From assembly GCA_947632245.1 (NCBI GenBank), contig CANRON010000008.1, forward strand, positions 1 through 34,235: a stretch of 34,235 bases of DNA. Reading direction: 5' to 3'. The position numbers and the translations under genes are program-made. The notes under the pieces were generated by a model. That model had not been told where the DNA came from. It was given only the letters and a program-made list of their open reading frames with translations, and ran no database searches. Positions within the stretch are counted from its first letter, which is position 1. Every line of letters starts with the position of its first letter. The DNA comes from an uncultured Ignatzschineria sp. (GTDB taxonomy: Bacteria > Pseudomonadota > Gammaproteobacteria > Cardiobacteriales > Wohlfahrtiimonadaceae). Below are positions 29,966 to 34,235 of this stretch, piece by piece.

Positions 29966-30562
29966 TTACTGATTAAACTTATTAAGAAGAGACTGCATTT
30001 TTTGATCAAGAGAGAGGCTCTCTTTTTCAGCAGGTTTTTCAGCGGCTTTTTTAGGGGCTGCAGTCCGAGGTGCACGATCAGCTTTAGGCTTGCGGTTTTT
30101 AGGCGCACCCTCTGCTTTTTTCTCGGCACGCTTTTTCGCTCTTTCGGGATTCTTTTTAGTCAGAATAGCCTGAATTTTTTCGACATTTTCACGGGCAAGC
30201 GCACGGTGTTCATCGTCAATGACTTCTGCTTCTGACCCATCAAGATTCGTTCTTTGCGGTGCATGAACCACAGCTTGTTGATAGCGAAGCTGTTTGGTAT
30301 ACCATGAAAGTGCGGAACGTAAGTTTACGGCACTAAATCCCCACTCAGTGACGACAGGAATTAATTGTTTATGGATACCAATTGCGAGCGCAACAGGACG
30401 ACCATCTTTCGGTTTAGGGAAAATGGTGGGAAATTCTTCAGAGAGTTTTTGTAACAGTTGCTGAGAAATTTCGATACGTTTTTGACGCGCTTCTTGCGGC
30501 GCGAGATTAGATTCTTCCGGTACGGTTGAAACTTCGATTTGTGTGTTTTTTTCGTTTGACAT
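29966..30562 (-). CDS. proQ: ProQ/FinO family RNA-binding protein
   Basis: LSEEFPTIFPKPKDGRPVALAIGIHKQLIP...LRSALSWYTKQLRYQQAVVHAPQRTNLDG is a FinO domain; basic K/A/P-rich linker; start at MSNEKN (30562). Confidence 0.9.
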   Translation of the reverse strand: MSNEKNTQIEVSTVPEESNLAPQEARQKRIEISQQLLQKLSEEFPTIFPKPKDGRPVALAIGIHKQLIPVVTEWGFSAVNLRSALSWYTKQLRYQQAVVHAPQRTNLDGSEAEVIDDEHRALARENVEKIQAILTKKNPERAKKRAEKKAEGAPKNRKPKADRAPRTAAPKKAAEKPAEKESLSLDQKMQSLLNKFNQ

Positions 30563-30720
30563 TGTTTTCCAAAACCTAGGTATATAAAATTTTGCTAAGG
30601 CAATTTTATTATATCTTAGCGATAATTGCATTAAGGTGGTAAAATTCTTCTGCTTATACTGTATGTCAGGACAGGTTAAATCTGTACAAATTAATTGAAA
30701 TTTTTAAAAAGTGATCATTT

Positions 30721-31710
30721 ATGAAAGCGCGTATATTATCTTTAATAGCTGTACTATGTTTAGCTTCACCAACTGCGATGGCACGTCTTGGAACCGTTGA
30801 TGGGATTGCTTTTGTCGTGAATGATGATGTGATTACACTCTCAGAATGGCAGCGTGAATTGAACCTTGCAAAACAAGAAATGGCCTACCTCCCAAGTGAT
30901 CAAAGATTATCAGGAGCGGAGTTAGAAGACCATGTGGCACGCGTAATTATTACGACAAAATTTCAAGATGTTTTTGCAAAACAGACCGGACTTTACGTTC
31001 AAGATAACGAAGTTGATGCCGCAATTGCAGATATTGCTGCTCGAAATGGGGCGAGTGTTGAGACTTTAAAAGAGTATATTGTCTATCAAGGAATCAATTA
31101 CGGGGAGTATCGGGAGAATATCCGTGGTCAAATGTTGGCATCAAGACTCCAAAATGAAATTGTCCAGAGTACAAACTTTTCAGAAAGAGAGCTTGATCTT
31201 TTTATGAAAACGGTAGAATTTAAGCGTATTCAAGAGCAGATGGCAAAAGCCAATGCACCGCAATATAAAGTAAGCCATATATTAGTGGCTGTGAATAAAG
31301 ATAAATCAGAAGAGAAGGCGCTTGCAGAGGCAAATCGTCTACGCGAAAGAATATTGGGCGGCGAAGCATCTTTTGCAGATGCAGCAGCGGCAAACTCGCA
31401 AGATCCATTATCAGCGGCAGAAGATGGCGCATTAGGTTGGGTTGGAATGGGGCAGTTAGCACCCGAGTTTGAAGCTGCGATGGTTCGATTGCCGATTGGC
31501 GAGTTGAGTCAGCCTATTCGTACAGCGTATGGCTACCATCTCATTCAAGTCGATGAAAAACGCGTGGGCTTCCAAGATGAGGAAGTGATTCGTAATGTTG
31601 CAAGAGAGTACTATTTTAGAAAAAAAGCAGCCACGACATTTGATGATTGGTTAAAAAGAATGTTATCAGACGTTTATGTTGATAAGCGTGTTGGAACATC
31701 ATCTCAGTAA
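30721..31710 (+). CDS. surA: SurA-like periplasmic peptidylprolyl isomerase (single parvulin domain)
   Basis: Signal peptide MKARILSLIAVLCLASPTAMA; SurA N-domain VDGIAFVVNDDVITLSE; parvulin YKVSHILVAV...GALGWVGMGQLAPEFEAAM; upstream of rsmA. Confidence 0.88.
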   Translation: MKARILSLIAVLCLASPTAMARLGTVDGIAFVVNDDVITLSEWQRELNLAKQEMAYLPSDQRLSGAELEDHVARVIITTKFQDVFAKQTGLYVQDNEVDAAIADIAARNGASVETLKEYIVYQGINYGEYRENIRGQMLASRLQNEIVQSTNFSERELDLFMKTVEFKRIQEQMAKANAPQYKVSHILVAVNKDKSEEKALAEANRLRERILGGEASFADAAAANSQDPLSAAEDGALGWVGMGQLAPEFEAAMVRLPIGELSQPIRTAYGYHLIQVDEKRVGFQDEEVIRNVAREYYFRKKAATTFDDWLKRMLSDVYVDKRVGTSSQ

Positions 31711-31750
31711 GTCGGTATTTAAAATGGGATAGAGAAGCACAATGATCAGT

Positions 31751-31793
31751 AAGCTTCGAGTAGTCAAGAATAGACAGGCTCGAAGCTTTTTTT
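31751..31793 (+). terminator. Rho-independent terminator after surA
   Basis: aagcttcgag-N18-ctcgaagctt followed by TTTTT. Confidence 0.8.
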
Positions 31794-31963
31794 ATTGAAG
31801 TCATAATGATATAGAAAAAATTATATATAATAGCGCGCTATTTTTTAAAAGATAAATGCAGAACAGTGAGTGCGGAAGCATTGACAAATTCTTGAGAGTT
31901 TTTTAGAGATTTTATGAAAAATAGGGCATTATTAGAGATAAATAGCAGATAAAAAAGAGAACT

Positions 31964-32746
31964 ATGAATAAGCCACAGCAGCATAAAGCCCGTAAACGTT
32001 TTGGACAAAACTTTTTAGTGGATGAAAGTATTATTTTTCAGATTATTCAAAGTGTTTCCCCCGTGCCGGGGGAAGCATTGGTAGAAATTGGGCCGGGGCT
32101 CGGCGCAATGACAAGGCCTTTATTGAATGGGGCGAAGAAAATGACCGTGATTGAGCTTGATCGTGATTTGATTGAGTATTTAAAATCACTGGATGGTTTA
32201 ACGGTTATTAATGAAGATGTTTTAAAAGTGGATTTGACGAAGCTGTGTCCTGAAGGGCAAAAACTCCGTGTTGTTGGTAATCTTCCTTATAATATTTCAA
32301 CCCCTATTATTTTCCATCTTCTCGACAATGTCGATATGATTGATGATATGCATTTTATGTTACAAAAGGAAGTGATTGACCGTATGGCTGCGCAGCCAGG
32401 AGACTCGGCATTCGGTCGACTATCGATTATGGTACAGCGGTATTGTGAAGTTGTGCCGCTCCTAGAGATTCCGCCCGAGTCCTTTGACCCGGCGCCGAAA
32501 GTGATGAGTCAATTTGTACGATTGATCCCTTATCATGGAAATCCTTACGGTATAGAAGATGATCAAAGCTTCTTTAATGTTGTGAAAGAAGCTTTTTCGA
32601 TGAAGCGTAAGATGTTGAGAAATAATCTCAAGCCATTGATGACGGAAGCCGAGATCGAGTCATTGGGGATAGCACCCACGATTCGTGCTGAAAATCTTCA
32701 GATTGAAGATTTCGTAAAACTGAGCAACTATCTCGCAAAAAAATAG
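31964..32746 (+). CDS. rsmA: 16S rRNA (adenine1518/1519-N6) dimethyltransferase
   Basis: KRFGQNFLVDESIIFQII...EIGPGLGAMTRPLL...VVGNLPYNISTPI. Confidence 0.98.
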   Translation: MNKPQQHKARKRFGQNFLVDESIIFQIIQSVSPVPGEALVEIGPGLGAMTRPLLNGAKKMTVIELDRDLIEYLKSLDGLTVINEDVLKVDLTKLCPEGQKLRVVGNLPYNISTPIIFHLLDNVDMIDDMHFMLQKEVIDRMAAQPGDSAFGRLSIMVQRYCEVVPLLEIPPESFDPAPKVMSQFVRLIPYHGNPYGIEDDQSFFNVVKEAFSMKRKMLRNNLKPLMTEAEIESLGIAPTIRAENLQIEDFVKLSNYLAKK

Positions 32747-32769
32747 TCAAAACAGGCAAAAGGCACCAT

Positions 32770-34235
32770 ATGAACGATAATATATATGCAGTCATTGATT
32801 TAGGGTCTAATAGCTTCCATATGGCAGTGATGCAGGAAGATAATGGGCGAATTCTTGTTGTAGATCGTATTAAAGAGATGGTGCAGCTTGGGTATGGACT
32901 ACTTGATGGTGGGAAAATTGACCCTACGGTGAGGGAGAGAGCACTGCACTGTTTACGCATGTTTCGTGAACGATTAGTGACGATATCGCCACAAAATCGA
33001 CGGGCGGTAGGGACTTTAACCTTGCGTAAAGTGAAAGATCCCAGTTTTATTCGAGAGGTCGAAGCGGCGCTTGGTATGCCTGTAGACATTATTTCTGGGC
33101 GAGAAGAAGCACGATTGATTTATCTCGGCGTTTCACAATATATTCATGTCCCCGACAGAGATCTATTTGTAATGGATATTGGGGGCGGTAGTACAGAGTT
33201 TATATTAGGGCATGGTAATAGTATTAAAGCCGCCTATAGCCGTGATGTAGGTTGCGTGAATATGACGCGACGATTCTTTGCTGAGGGTGACTTTTCGCAA
33301 GCATCGTATGATCATGCATTTATGTTTATAGAGTCAGAGTTACAATCGCTGCGTTACTTGATTCCAGATACGGATGCTGTTTGTGTCGGTGCTTCCGGCA
33401 CCATTAAGACAATTGGGACATTGATTACTTATTTAGGTTTTGATGCGGAAGTGATTACGGCAGAATCGTTGAAACGACTTGCACGAAAATTCATTGCATT
33501 GGGGACGACCAAAAAGATCGCAAAGTTTTTTGATATCAGTGATCTTCGCGCGGATGTGATTGGTGCGGGATTAATTATATTGCAGGCAGCCTTTAAGGTG
33601 CTTGCAATAAAAGAGATGACGGCAACAAGTGTTGCACTGCGTGAAGGGATGCTATTTGACCTATTAGGCCGAGTGCATCAAAAGGATCGACGAGATGAAA
33701 CAATTAGTAGCCTGATTACTCGACTCGGTGCAGATGAAGCGCAAGCACGCCGAGTTGCGATTACGAGTCTAAAGCTTGCAAAATTGCTGAAAAATGTTGA
33801 GGGTGAGCGTATTGTGATTGAGGATGAAGGGCTTCGTTATTTGAAGTGGGCTTCTTATCTTCATGAAATTGGACTATCAATCTCACATCATCGGCATTAT
33901 AAGCATTCAGCTTATTTAGTGGAGCATGCTGATTTAGATGGGTTTAGTAAGCAGGATCAGAAAGTTTTATCAGCGATTATCCGAAACCATCAACGAAAAA
34001 TTGATTTAGATGCATTTGAGGGACTACCTAGTTACACGCTCTTGATTACATTATTGTTGCGTGTTTCAGTCCTTTTTAATCGGGGGCGTTACTTACAAGA
34101 ATCTCCGAATGTTGGGATTGTGATTAGCCGAGAGGAGATAACGCTAACCTTTGAAAAAGGTTGGTTAAAAGACCATCCTCTTTTTAAAGAAGATCTTCAT
34201 GCTGAACAGAAGTTTTTGAAGCAAGCAGGGATAGA
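32770..34235 (+). CDS. Ppx/GppA family phosphatase (3' truncated by window edge)
   Basis: ATG 32770: MNDNIYAVIDLGSNSFHMAVMQEDNGR...; DIGGGSTEF...; frame stays open to the window end, so it is absent from the ORF track. Confidence 0.93.
   Translation, partial: MNDNIYAVIDLGSNSFHMAVMQEDNGRILVVDRIKEMVQLGYGLLDGGKIDPTVRERALHCLRMFRERLVTISPQNRRAVGTLTLRKVKDPSFIREVEAALGMPVDIISGREEARLIYLGVSQYIHVPDRDLFVMDIGGGSTEFILGHGNSIKAAYSRDVGCVNMTRRFFAEGDFSQASYDHAFMFIESELQSLRYLIPDTDAVCVGASGTIKTIGTLITYLGFDAEVITAESLKRLARKFIALGTTKKIAKFFDISDLRADVIGAGLIILQAAFKVLAIKEMTATSVALREGMLFDLLGRVHQKDRRDETISSLITRLGADEAQARRVAITSLKLAKLLKNVEGERIVIEDEGLRYLKWASYLHEIGLSISHHRHYKHSAYLVEHADLDGFSKQDQKVLSAIIRNHQRKIDLDAFEGLPSYTLLITLLLRVSVLFNRGRYLQESPNVGIVISREEITLTFEKGWLKDHPLFKEDLHAEQKFLKQAGI

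Noticed and set aside
31832-31845. tagcgcgcta palindrome with T-run before rsmA
   Set aside because: Stem too short and loop-free for a convincing terminator; could be chance

Overview
AT-rich gammaproteobacterial chromosome segment. Gene content and protein flavour suggest Cardiobacteriales (Ignatzschineria/Wohlfahrtiimonas-like), but the taxon is low-confidence inference. Most of the window is housekeeping: gyrA, lptM-lysA, queA, rppH, groES-groEL, ppnN, a yccS-like gene, 5-formyl-THF cyclo-ligase, ssb, an ftsN-like SPOR gene, argS, proQ-like, surA-like, rsmA and a ppx/gppA gene running off the right edge. Accessory content: (i) a TM2-domain/membrane gene pair; (ii) a phosphonate module (LysR / Fe-alcohol dehydrogenase / phnX) with no phnW; (iii) a two-gene Septu-type defence system (PtuA-like ATPase plus TIGR02646/PtuB-like HNH nuclease, retron Ec78 effector flavour) with no reverse transcriptase, preceded by an unlisted 39-codon ORF that overlaps the ATPase start; (iv) MFS, LysR and MATE efflux-type genes and an SDR. 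Structured intergenic regions worth attention are the multi-hairpin stretch after groEL (possible sRNA), a near-perfect hairpin between groES and groEL, and three successive inverted repeats before phnX. No tRNA, rRNA, IS element or CRISPR array was recognised.
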